Shown here: positions 44,545 through 52,824 of the stretch, one piece after another | Layout of the letters: each line of letters opens with the position of its first letter | Position numbering within the stretch: position 1 is the first letter of the stretch | NCBI RefSeq assembly: GCF_024494695.1 | Contig: NZ_JANHDP010000003.1 | Location: 62,001 to 126,000, forward strand | Direction of reading: 5' to 3' | DNA: 64,000 nucleotides | Source of the DNA: Natronoarchaeum rubrum | Lineage (GTDB): Archaea > Halobacteriota > Halobacteria > Halobacteriales > Natronoarchaeaceae | The notes under the pieces: model-generated | The model's database searches: none | What the model saw: the letters and a program-made list of their open reading frames with translations, nothing else | What the model was told of the DNA's origin: nothing | Made by a program: the position numbers and the translations under genes

Positions 44545-46515
44545 ATGCGACAGGACGACGTAGGCAATCGCAGCACGTATCGAGAGCGAGTGTACGCGAC
44601 GTTCGCCGATCCGGAGCTGGAAGTCGATCAGAAACTCGAGTCGATGCTCGTTGCCGGCCGGGAATATCTCGGCGTCGGGCTCGGATTCGTGACGAGGATC
44701 GAGAACGGAGCGCAGCTCATCGAACACGTCGTCGGCGATCACGAGACGATCCGTCGCGGAGAGACGTGCCCGCTCGATCAGGCGTACTGTCGCCGGACGG
44801 TCGAACTCGACTCGCCGATGAGCGTGCAGAACGCCGAGAACTCCGAGCAGATATCGGCGGCGGCCTACGACACGTTTCGGCTGGGGTCCTACGTCGGCTG
44901 CCCGCTGATGGTCGACGGCGAGGTGTTCGGAACGGTTTGTTTCGCCGACGAAGCGACCCGCCAATCGCCGTTCTCGGAGGCGGAGCTGCTGTTCGTCGAG
45001 CTGGTGGCGCGCCTGGCCGGCCAGGCGCTCGAACGCCAGTCCTACGAGCGGCAGCTACAGCGTCGCACCGAACGCCTGCGAGCGGAGAAACGTCGCTTCG
45101 AGGGGATCGCCGAGAACAGCTTCGACGTGCTCTATCGGATCTCGCCCGACATGCGGTTCACCTACATCTCGCCCTCGGTCGAGCGCGTGCTGGGGATCGC
45201 TCCGGACGAGATCCTCGGAACGTCGTTCACGACGTACATCGACGATTCGTCCGGTGAGGACGCGTCGGACGCCTTCGAGGGATTGCTGGACGGTGACCCG
45301 GTCGAGAATCTCGAACTCGACTTTCTGGACGCCGACGGGGCGACCGTGACGCTGGAAGTCAACGCGACGATCGTCGAGACCCACGACGGAACCAGACGGA
45401 TCCAGGGCGTCGCGCGGGACATCTCCACGCGCAAGCGACAGGAGGCCGAGCTTCGGGTCAAGGATCGGGCGATCGCAAACACGGACGTGGGGATCACGTT
45501 GGCGGACGCCACGGCGCCGGACAACCCGGTAGTCTACGTGAACGCAGCGTTCGAGGAACTGACGGGCTACTCGGAAGAAGAGTTCCTCGGCGAGAACTGT
45601 CGCAAGCTGCAGGGTCCGGCCACGGATTCCGACGCCGTCGATCGGCTTCGGGAAGCGATAGAAGCACGGGAGCCGGTTTCGGTAGAGATTCTCAACTACC
45701 GGGCCGACGACGTCCCGTTCTGGAACCGAGTGACCGTCAGTCCCGTCGAAGAGGACGGCGGGCGCGTCACTCACTTCGTCGGATTCCAGGAGGACGTCAC
45801 CCAGCGCAAGCGGACCGACCAGCTGTTCGAACTGCTAAACCGCGTCCTGCGACACAACCTGCGCAACGAGATGAACGTGCTGCAGGGGCGCGTCGAGATG
45901 CTGGATACGGCGGCGGAGGTGGATCATGACGTCGTCGATCAGATCCGCGCCGCCTCGTCGTCGCTCGTCGAGTTGAGCGAACGAGTGCGAACCCTGGAGC
46001 AGTACGCCCGACAGCCCAGGGAGCCCGAACGAATCGATCCGACGCAGTTGCTCGCCAGAATCGCCGGCGAGCTGCGCGACGAGCATCCGGACGCCGACAT
46101 CGACGTGCGGGTGGCGACCGACCGATCGATCTGCACCGGCGTCGAGATCGAGGCCGCGGTGACGGAACTGATCGCGAACGCGATCGCACACGACCCGTCG
46201 ACCGGGACGCGGGTGACGGTCGCCGCCTCGGACCGGAGCGACGAGATCGAACTCACGGTCGTCGACGACGGCCCGGGGATCCCGGGCGTCGAAGCGTCAG
46301 TCGTCGAAGCGGGCCGAGAGACATCGGTCGAACACGGGGACGGCCTCGGGCTCTGGTTCGTCAACTGGATCGTGACGCGGTACGGCGGCTCGTTCCAGAT
46401 CCGCCCGCGCGAGGCGGCCGACGGCGGAACGGTCGCGACGCTCCGCTTGCCGACGATCGACGACGAGACGCCGGTCGCGGAAGCGTCGCGTCGGCCGACG
46501 GTGCTGTTTCAGTAA
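44545..46515 (+). CDS. GAF-PAS-PAS histidine kinase
   Basis: A 656-residue soluble kinase. A GAF domain lies at about 20-165 (LGVGLGFVTRIENG, then GSYVGCPLMVDGEVFGTVCF), two PAS domains follow (about 185-300 and 310-425; the second with NPVVYVNAAFEELTGYSEEE, a LOV-like pattern containing NCRKLQG). The phospho-accepting histidine is in NRVLRHNLRNEMNVL at about residue 437. ATPase boxes ELIANAIAHDP, VDDGPGIPG and GDGLGLWFV are intact. NCRKLQG includes the flavin-reactive cysteine motif of LOV domains, so blue-light sensing is possible. The HalX response regulator gene follows in the same direction. Confidence 0.92.
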   Translation: MRQDDVGNRSTYRERVYATFADPELEVDQKLESMLVAGREYLGVGLGFVTRIENGAQLIEHVVGDHETIRRGETCPLDQAYCRRTVELDSPMSVQNAENSEQISAAAYDTFRLGSYVGCPLMVDGEVFGTVCFADEATRQSPFSEAELLFVELVARLAGQALERQSYERQLQRRTERLRAEKRRFEGIAENSFDVLYRISPDMRFTYISPSVERVLGIAPDEILGTSFTTYIDDSSGEDASDAFEGLLDGDPVENLELDFLDADGATVTLEVNATIVETHDGTRRIQGVARDISTRKRQEAELRVKDRAIANTDVGITLADATAPDNPVVYVNAAFEELTGYSEEEFLGENCRKLQGPATDSDAVDRLREAIEAREPVSVEILNYRADDVPFWNRVTVSPVEEDGGRVTHFVGFQEDVTQRKRTDQLFELLNRVLRHNLRNEMNVLQGRVEMLDTAAEVDHDVVDQIRAASSSLVELSERVRTLEQYARQPREPERIDPTQLLARIAGELRDEHPDADIDVRVATDRSICTGVEIEAAVTELIANAIAHDPSTGTRVTVAASDRSDEIELTVVDDGPGIPGVEASVVEAGRETSVEHGDGLGLWFVNWIVTRYGGSFQIRPREAADGGTVATLRLPTIDDETPVAEASRRPTVLFQ

Positions 46516-46597
46516 CTGTCCACTCCTCTGGCGGCGCTCGGCGCAGCGGCCAGAGCCACAGTGTCGCCGGCAATGACGCGACTGACGCGGTGCGAAA

Positions 46598-46606
46598 CTA
46601 TTTTAC
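46598..46606 (+). promoter_or_regulatory. TATA box of the HalX response regulator gene
   Basis: CTATTTTAC is centred 28 bases before the ATG at 46630, favouring that start over the ATG at 46609. Confidence 0.5.
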
Positions 46607-46629
46607 GGATGTCACGAAACCCCCGTGTG

Positions 46630-47202
46630 ATGGACGATCACGTAGGTCCCGAGGCCACGATCCTCGTCGTCGACGACGAGGAGCGAGTGACGGACCTGTA
46701 CGCGACCTATCTCGAAGACCTCTATTCGGTCCAACGCGCCTACGGAGGGGAGGAAGCGCTGGAGACACTGGACGACGATGTCGACGTCGTGTTGCTCGAC
46801 CGCCGGATGCCCGCGCTGGCGGGCGACGAGGTGCTCAAGCGGCTCCGCGAGGAGGGGTACGACTGCCGGGTCGTGATGGTGACCGCGATCGAGCCCGACT
46901 TCGACATCGTCGACATGCAGTTCGACGAGTACCTCGTCAAGCCCGCCACCGAAGAAGACGTGAAGGACGCCGTGGAGACGCAGCTGTTGCTCGACTCCTA
47001 CGACACGCGCCTCGACGAGTACTTCCGGCTCAAGGCGAAGCTCTCGACGCTCGAAGACCAGAAGCCCTACCACGAACTGGAAGCCGACGACCGGTACGAG
47101 GAGCTGACGGTGCTGGCCGAGTCGCTCCGCGAGGATCTCGAACGGATGTTGCGCGAGTACGACGAACTCGACTTTTCGGCGAGCGAGTTCGAGGACGCCT
47201 GA
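46630..47202 (+). CDS. Response regulator with HalX domain
   Basis: A protein of 190 residues: a receiver domain (VVDDEERVTDLYATYLEDLY) with phospho-acceptor Asp57 in VVLLDRRMP, Thr85 and Lys104 in EYLVKPA, followed by a HalX helical domain (about 115-185: LDEYFRLKAKLSTLEDQKPY). HalX regulators are common partners of haloarchaeal kinases. The kinase gene 115 bases upstream in the same direction is the natural candidate partner, but that is inference. Confidence 0.9.
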   Translation: MDDHVGPEATILVVDDEERVTDLYATYLEDLYSVQRAYGGEEALETLDDDVDVVLLDRRMPALAGDEVLKRLREEGYDCRVVMVTAIEPDFDIVDMQFDEYLVKPATEEDVKDAVETQLLLDSYDTRLDEYFRLKAKLSTLEDQKPYHELEADDRYEELTVLAESLREDLERMLREYDELDFSASEFEDA

Positions 47203-47233
47203 CCGGTTGCCGGCCGGCGGCGTCGCGACGCCG

Positions 47234-48271
47234 TCACCACTCGGTGTCGAGTGCGAGCGCCCGCTCCAGCAGCGCGTCGTCGAAGCGTTCGTCGGTCTGG
47301 CGCGGACGCGTTTCGTGGATCCGCCGGACGGTCTCGACGGTGTTGGCGAAGTTCTTGAACGTCGCCTCGTCGATCATCTGCCCGTCGACCGAGACCGCGC
47401 CGGTGCCCTCGGACTTGGCGTCCTGAAACGCCTCGATTCGCTCGACGTCGCGGCGCAGTTCCTCGGGGCGGGGCATGTGGATGCGGTTGGCTTGCTCGGT
47501 CTGGTTGGGGTGAAGCGACCAACTTCCGTCGAGCCCGACCGCGGCTTCGCGCTCGACCTGATCGGCGTAGGCGTCGCCATTGTAAAATGTCACGCCGGCG
47601 CGCTCCTCGAACAGCTGGTCGAAGGGACCGCCGACCGCGACGAGATCGGCCGCGCTGGCCTCGTTCGAGAGTCGTTCGAGCAGCGCGGGCCAGGTCGGGC
47701 GCGAGCCGTCGAACTCCCGCCCACCCAATTCCGCGGTGTAGTCGACCGGCCCGAACACGAGCCCGGAGAGGCGGTCGTCCTCGCCGAGGCGGGCGATCTC
47801 GGGGAGATCGGAGACGGCGCGCGCCGACTCGACGATGACCGAGAGCCCGATCGATCCCTCGTCGACGCCGTAGGTTCGCTCGAACTCGTCGACGGCGTCG
47901 AGCGCACGTCGCACGTCTTCGACGCGGCCGACCTTCGGGACGACGACGCCGTCGATCTCGGCGCCGACCTCGCGGACGAGCGTCTCGATCTCCTCGCGCC
48001 CGCGGTCCCGAGCGCGCTCGCTGTCGTACCCCCACTGGACGCGCGGCCAGAGCTCGCCGGCGAAGTCGTCGGCGTACTCCGGAAGGAGGTCGACCGTGTT
48101 CTCCAGCGCGGCGTCTTTCATCTCCGGGGCCGTGCCGTCTTCGAGGTCGGGCACGAGCCAGTCGGGCAGTGCGAACCCTTCGGCAGTCAGGCCCGAGCGG
48201 AGATACTTCGCCGAGTCCTCGCGGGGGACGGCGGCCGGTGCGGTCTGGAACGTGCGGCAGAGTCGTGGCAT
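47234..48271 (-). CDS. mcl: Beta-methylmalyl-CoA lyase (CitE/malyl-CoA lyase family)
   Basis: The 345-residue TIM-barrel enzyme cleaves methylmalyl-CoA to glyoxylate and propionyl-CoA in the methylaspartate cycle. Family motifs are WLVPDLEDGTAPEMKD (metal/substrate), VVVPKVGRVEDV, LSVIVESARAV with the metal glutamate, FGPVDYTAELGG, and GSWSLHPNQTEQAN with the C-terminal loop. It is the last gene of a five-gene minus-strand operon, 40 bases after the mesaconyl-CoA hydratase gene. Assignment to methylmalyl-CoA rather than malyl-CoA or citryl-CoA rests on that context. Confidence 0.9.
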   Translation of the reverse strand: MPRLCRTFQTAPAAVPREDSAKYLRSGLTAEGFALPDWLVPDLEDGTAPEMKDAALENTVDLLPEYADDFAGELWPRVQWGYDSERARDRGREEIETLVREVGAEIDGVVVPKVGRVEDVRRALDAVDEFERTYGVDEGSIGLSVIVESARAVSDLPEIARLGEDDRLSGLVFGPVDYTAELGGREFDGSRPTWPALLERLSNEASAADLVAVGGPFDQLFEERAGVTFYNGDAYADQVEREAAVGLDGSWSLHPNQTEQANRIHMPRPEELRRDVERIEAFQDAKSEGTGAVSVDGQMIDEATFKNFANTVETVRRIHETRPRQTDERFDDALLERALALDTEW

Positions 48272-48311
48272 GGTGGATGTCGTGGTGTCGGTTGTGGTCG
48301 TCGTAGCTCGG

Positions 48312-49445
48312 TCAGTCTCGCGTCTCGATCAGCGCGGTTCTCGTGCCCGAGTAAACGGGCTCCTCGTCCTGGTTGAACGCGACGTGCTGGAAGCGAACTT
48401 CACCGGCGGCGCCAGTCGCATCGACGCCGGACGGCAGCTCGACCGTCGGCGTCTCGCTGGCGCCCAGCACGCGCGTGAACCCGTAGATCGTGTCGCCGGC
48501 GATCACGAAGTCGTGGAAGCGCTCGTCGTCGTACCCCACCTCTCGGTACGTGCGTTCGTCCGAGCGAGCGTGACCCAACGCGATCGACCGGGTCACGTCG
48601 CCGTAGACGACCGGCTCGCCCGACGGCGAGTCGGCCATCGTCGCGGCGTCGTGGTGTTGCTTGGCGGTGTTGAGCGTCGACAGCGGGAGGCCGGCGAGCA
48701 GCGCGTCGTCGATCGTCCGCCCGCGCTCGTGGCGGTACGCCACCGCGGCGTCCCGTCCGTCGGCGTCGTCGAGCGCGGCGCGGAAATCCTCGAAATGCTG
48801 GCCGTCGGGCGTCAGAAGTGTGTCGGGGAGCCCCAGTTCGGGGTCGGCATCAGTCCGCTCTCCGGTCGTTTGCCCGCCGTCGGTTCCGGCCGTCTGCCCG
48901 CCGTCGGTTTCGAGTGGTTCGCGACGCGGGATCATGTTCGTCCGGCGGTAGGAGACGAGCGCGTCGCCCGTCTCGGCGTCCCGGCCGGTCGTCTCCCAGG
49001 TGACGATGCCGTACTCGGGCCGGGAGCCCGACGCGCGCGTCTCGATCACCGTCGAGTCGACCCGGAGTTCGGTCCCCGGATAGACTGCGTCGGCTCGGTA
49101 GCGCACGTCGGTGCGCCCGAGGAAGTAGCCGCCCTTCTCGCTGAGGTCCTCGACGCTCGGGCCCATCGTGGCCGCCAGCAGGTAGTCGGGGTGGATCGGC
49201 GGCTCGTCGTACCCCCACTCGGCGGCGGCGTCGGTCCGCCAGAACGCCGGATCGTGGTTGAGCGTCTGGCTCATCCAGCGCTCGTTGCCGGCCCGCGAGA
49301 GCCGGATGCCGGGGTCGTGCTCGATGCGGTCGCCTTCGGCGAACGCCTCGAAGTAGGTGCCCTTCTCGCGCGTCTCGGCCCGGTCGAGGGCCGCGCGGAA
49401 CGTCTCGGGATCGGTCCAGTCTGTCGGATCAGTGTCGTCTGTCAT
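48312..49445 (-). CDS. mch: Mesaconyl-CoA hydratase (MaoC family)
   Basis: A 377-residue double-hotdog protein of the MaoC group that hydrates mesaconyl-CoA to methylmalyl-CoA. The N-terminal half has FAEGDRIEHDPGIRLSRAGN and LNHDPAFWRTDAAAEWGYDE, the latter with the catalytic Asp and neighbours; the C-terminal half has LGHARSDERTYREVGYDDER and DTIYGFTRVLGA. A repeated Thr-Asp-Gly-Gly-Gln linker lies about residues 180-200 and looks like local duplication. It follows mal by 17 bases. Confidence 0.9.
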   Translation of the reverse strand: MTDDTDPTDWTDPETFRAALDRAETREKGTYFEAFAEGDRIEHDPGIRLSRAGNERWMSQTLNHDPAFWRTDAAAEWGYDEPPIHPDYLLAATMGPSVEDLSEKGGYFLGRTDVRYRADAVYPGTELRVDSTVIETRASGSRPEYGIVTWETTGRDAETGDALVSYRRTNMIPRREPLETDGGQTAGTDGGQTTGERTDADPELGLPDTLLTPDGQHFEDFRAALDDADGRDAAVAYRHERGRTIDDALLAGLPLSTLNTAKQHHDAATMADSPSGEPVVYGDVTRSIALGHARSDERTYREVGYDDERFHDFVIAGDTIYGFTRVLGASETPTVELPSGVDATGAAGEVRFQHVAFNQDEEPVYSGTRTALIETRD

Positions 49446-49462
49446 CGGTGTCGAACTCTCGG

Positions 49463-50770
49463 TCAGTCGTCGGCCGCGGCGGTTCGCGCGCCGTCGGCGT
49501 CGCGCCGGGCCAGCGTCCGGCGCATCTCGTTTTCGACGATCATGTACCCCTCGTCGAACCCCATTCCGGGCTTGGCGAGCACCTGCGCGGCGTCGGTCGC
49601 CAGCGCGACGTGGGCGCAAGCCCGCGCGGAGACGTCCGTCTCGTTGCAGGTGCCCCCGAGATAGGCTCGGGTGTCGGTGCCCTCGCAGTACCGAACCGCC
49701 TCGGCGCTGCGCTGGATCCCGCCCAGATCCGGCGTCTTGACCTGGACGAGGTCGGCCGCGCCGGCGTCGACGAACGCCCGGACATCGTCGAAGGTGTTGC
49801 ACCACTCGTCAGCGACGATGTCGACGCCGACGCCGGCGTCCGCGAGGCCGTCGCGCAGTTCGGCCATCGCGCGGATCTGTTCTCCCCTGTGGCCCTCGTC
49901 CATCGGCCCCTCGATCTGGAGGGGGTAGGGAGCGGCGGCCGCCCGCAGGGAGTCGAAGTAGTCGGCGACCTCGTCGCGGTCGTACGGCGGGCCGAACACG
50001 TCGCCGAGCACGCCGTACACGTCGACGTGGAACCGGGGCGCGTACGAGCCAGATCCGAGTTCGGCCGTCCGGTCGGCGAGCCACGCGAGGTACTCGCGCA
50101 GGCCCTCACCGTCCGCGCCGACCTTCTCGACGCTATTGAACAGGCCGTGGGGGAGCACCGGGACGCCCTTGACGAGCATCTTCTCGGCGTTCGTCCGGCG
50201 GTCGTCACCGGACTGGCCGAACACGGGGACCGGTTCGGTCGCTGGATCGGTCCCGAGCGCGTCGGCCAGCACGTCGGTTCGGGTCGTTCCGCGCGCCGAC
50301 GCCGCGGCGTCGCACAGCGCCTGCGAGACGCCGTAACGCACCGCGGTGTGGAGTTTTCCACTGTCGGCGCCGGGGTCGCCGCTGCTCCCGGAGCGACCCG
50401 AGGCGGGCGATAGCGACTCGATCGTGGCGGCGTTGTCGGCGAACGCGTCGGCGTCGCGCCCGACCAGTTCGGGACCGACGACGTCCTCGACGACCGGCCG
50501 GTATTCGGCGGCGCGAAACAGCGGATCGCGGCCGCCCGCGCCCGAATACTGGACCGCGGCGCAGTCGCCGGTCGCGACGGTGCCGTCCGCGAGTTCGAGT
50601 TCGACCGTCAGCGCCTCGCCGGCCTCGCGGACGGCGTCGAAGCCGGGCGTGACGGGGTCGCCGCGGTAGTCGAAGCCGTCGCGCTCGGCGCCGGCTTTGA
50701 TCGCGCGCTGGTCGTCGAAGAAAAAGCCCGAGACGGTCGGAATCGCCCGGACGGCGCGGATCTCCGCCAT
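49463..50770 (-). CDS. mal: Methylaspartate ammonia-lyase
   Basis: This 435-residue enolase-superfamily enzyme deaminates threo-3-methylaspartate to mesaconate. The metal ligands are Asp250 (RFHVDVYG), Glu287 (QIEGPMDEG) and Asp321 (IVADEWCN); the catalytic lysine is Lys345 in VQVKTPDLGG. A substrate histidine occurs in LPHGLFNSVEKVG. An insert of Gly/Ser (SPASGRSGSSGDPGADSGK) is probably a loop. It is separated by a single base from the glutamate mutase large subunit gene, consistent with a shared transcript. Confidence 0.96.
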   Translation of the reverse strand: MAEIRAVRAIPTVSGFFFDDQRAIKAGAERDGFDYRGDPVTPGFDAVREAGEALTVELELADGTVATGDCAAVQYSGAGGRDPLFRAAEYRPVVEDVVGPELVGRDADAFADNAATIESLSPASGRSGSSGDPGADSGKLHTAVRYGVSQALCDAAASARGTTRTDVLADALGTDPATEPVPVFGQSGDDRRTNAEKMLVKGVPVLPHGLFNSVEKVGADGEGLREYLAWLADRTAELGSGSYAPRFHVDVYGVLGDVFGPPYDRDEVADYFDSLRAAAAPYPLQIEGPMDEGHRGEQIRAMAELRDGLADAGVGVDIVADEWCNTFDDVRAFVDAGAADLVQVKTPDLGGIQRSAEAVRYCEGTDTRAYLGGTCNETDVSARACAHVALATDAAQVLAKPGMGFDEGYMIVENEMRRTLARRDADGARTAAADD

Positions 50771-50771
50771 C

Positions 50772-52205
50772 TCAGTCGTCCCCCTGCGGTCGGCCGATCA
50801 GTTTGCCGTCGCTGATCGCGTCGACGTCGTCGGCGACCATTCTAAATGTCTGGTCGCGCCCCTCCGTGCTCGCCCGGGAGTCCAGCCGGTTCCCGTGGAT
50901 CTCCTTGACGTCGTCGGACAGCGCGAGGTCGGCGAACTCGAAGATCCTGATGCGGCCGTCGTCGTCGCGGGCCGGCAGCACGTCGCCCTTCGCGCTGTCG
51001 CTCGGCGCGAACGGAACGTCCAGTGCGCCCGAGTCGAACGCCGCGAGGGTGCCCTGCGCGACGTCGCCGTCTCCCTGCGCGAGCACTTCTTCGATCAGTT
51101 CGCGGCTGGCCTTCTGGATCAGGTTCAGCTCGCGGTCGACGCCGACGAGTTGGACGTTCTGCTCGATCACCATGTCGACGAGCTGGCGGGTCGTCCGCAG
51201 CCCGGCCGCGTTCGCCTCCTTGGTCGGGACGCCCTGGAACTCCTGGGGCGACTTGGTGATGACCTTGTCCGGCTGGGCGACGGCGGCGGTCATTCCGCCG
51301 AGCCCGATGACGCCGTTCGCGCGGGCCTCGTCCGGGGGGAACCCGCCCATCCACTCGTGGAAGACGGTGGTGACCGCGACGTCGTCGCCCAGATACTCCT
51401 CGCCGAGCGAGCGCAGCGCGTGCAGCGCCGCGACGTCCTGAACGAGGTTGCCGACCTGCCCGTAGCCCAGCGTGATCGAGCGGACGCCCTGCGTGGCCGC
51501 GAGCATCCCCTCGATCACCATCACCGCGATGGCGATGCAGGGCGGCACCAGCGTCCCGGTCAGCGGGCCGAACGGCTCGCGATTGATCCGGACGCCGCGC
51601 TCGGTGTAGGCGCCCGCGAGGCGGTCGACGTACTGCCAGTGGCGGATCGTCGCTTCGAGGTCGTGCTCCTTGGTGTAGGGGATGTTGTAGGAGATCGGCC
51701 CGCCCTCGAAGCTCTGGAACCCGCCGGCGAACGTGATCGCCGCGAGCAGCCGGGCGTCGGGGGTCCCGTGGCGGACCTCGATCGGCGCGTCGAGCGCCTC
51801 GATCAGCTCGCGACAGCCCTCGACGCCGTGGTTGACCGCGGGGAAGCCGTTGAGCGTGTCCCCGCCGTTCTCGCGGGCGTCGTTCAGCCCTTGCTGGGCC
51901 TTCTCGTACTCGTTGTCCCGGGTGTAGGAATCGATCGTCGTGGGCAGCAGGTCGGCCTGCCCCGCGTTCTGGAGGTGTTCGAGCAACTCGATCTGCTCGT
52001 CGAGCCGCGGGACGCCGGCCCGGGGCTGCAACAGCGGCTTGTCGGCCGATTCGAGCACGTCCGCGAAGCGCTTCGAGGCCGGGAGCGACTCGTGGAACGC
52101 GATCGCTTCCTCGAAGTCGACGGCCTCGCCGGTCGGCCAGTTCCCGCGGACGTTCTCGTCGATGCGTCGCAACTGCTCGTCGGGGATGGGCTCGTCTCGC
52201 AGCAT
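50772..52205 (-). CDS. glmE: Glutamate mutase epsilon (large) subunit
   Basis: A 477-residue TIM-barrel subunit that, with the small cobalamin-binding protein, converts glutamate to threo-3-methylaspartate by radical chemistry. The conserved LQPRAGVPRLDEQIELLEHL, then VNHGVEGCRELIEAL, FEGGPISYNIPYTKE (the glutamate/cobalamin pocket) and GVRSITLGYGQVGN motifs are present. Adenosylcobalamin is required. Five bases separate it from the small subunit gene. Confidence 0.96.
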   Translation of the reverse strand: MLRDEPIPDEQLRRIDENVRGNWPTGEAVDFEEAIAFHESLPASKRFADVLESADKPLLQPRAGVPRLDEQIELLEHLQNAGQADLLPTTIDSYTRDNEYEKAQQGLNDARENGGDTLNGFPAVNHGVEGCRELIEALDAPIEVRHGTPDARLLAAITFAGGFQSFEGGPISYNIPYTKEHDLEATIRHWQYVDRLAGAYTERGVRINREPFGPLTGTLVPPCIAIAVMVIEGMLAATQGVRSITLGYGQVGNLVQDVAALHALRSLGEEYLGDDVAVTTVFHEWMGGFPPDEARANGVIGLGGMTAAVAQPDKVITKSPQEFQGVPTKEANAAGLRTTRQLVDMVIEQNVQLVGVDRELNLIQKASRELIEEVLAQGDGDVAQGTLAAFDSGALDVPFAPSDSAKGDVLPARDDDGRIRIFEFADLALSDDVKEIHGNRLDSRASTEGRDQTFRMVADDVDAISDGKLIGRPQGDD

Positions 52206-52209
52206 CGAG

Positions 52210-52650
52210 CTATCCCTCGACCCGGTGGCGCTCGGCCTCGGTCGCGGCGAGCTGGAGGTCCTGCCGGAGCGCCGCGATGGCGTCCTCCGGGTCGGTCTCC
52301 GAGTCGAAGACCCGGTCGAAGCCGAGCTCGCGGAACTTCCGGCGGGTCTCCTCGAAGTCGTCCTGTCCGACGGCGAGGTTGCCGCCGATGTAGGTCAGGA
52401 CGTCGAGGCCGGCCTCGTCGAGGCGCTCGCGGAACCCCTGGCAGTCCTGTTCCGCGTGGCCGTACAGCGACGAGATCAGTACAGCCTCGGCGTCGGCGTC
52501 GTCCGCTGCGGTGATGAAGTCCTCTTGAGAGGTCTGGACGCCCAGGTTGACGACGTCGAACCCCGCTGCGCGCAGGGCCTGTTCTAGAATCGTGATGCCG
52601 ACGACGTGCGCGTCGGATCCGATGACGCCGAGGATGACTGTCTTCGCCAT
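52210..52650 (-). CDS. glmS: Glutamate mutase sigma (small, cobalamin-binding) subunit
   Basis: A 146-residue Rossmann-like B12-binding protein. The motif DxHxxG is at Asp13-His15-Gly18 (GSDAHVVG), where the histidine replaces the lower cobalt ligand; further B12 motifs are VVNLGVQTSQEDF, LISSLYGHAEQD and YIGGNLAVG. It is the first gene of the minus-strand methylaspartate operon and is read divergently from the mesaconate CoA transferase. Confidence 0.96.
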   Translation of the reverse strand: MAKTVILGVIGSDAHVVGITILEQALRAAGFDVVNLGVQTSQEDFITAADDADAEAVLISSLYGHAEQDCQGFRERLDEAGLDVLTYIGGNLAVGQDDFEETRRKFRELGFDRVFDSETDPEDAIAALRQDLQLAATEAERHRVEG

Positions 52651-52824
52651 GTCGGTGTCTCGACGGTCGAATGAAGAACCCTTATAGTTAATGGTTTTTC
52701 ATGATAATATTCCTTAAGGGATTAGATATAGTCGGATGGTAGACAATCACAACGGTTGAGAGACAACCACATTCTTCATGATTTATAGGGAATGTTTTTC
52801 CCTCCCCTCCCCGACGCCCACTCC
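52651..52824. promoter_or_regulatory. Divergent promoter region of the methylaspartate cycle genes
   Basis: This 174-base AT-rich region holds TATA boxes for both directions: CTTATAGTT (52681-52689, minus strand) and GATTTATAGG (52781-52790, plus strand). The element AGACAAYCACA occurs at 52742-52752 and 52762-52772, exactly 20 bases apart, i.e. two helical turns. The inverted pair ATGAAGAA (52671-52678)/TTCTTCAT (52773-52780) brackets the centre. A shared regulator is plausible. Confidence 0.7.
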
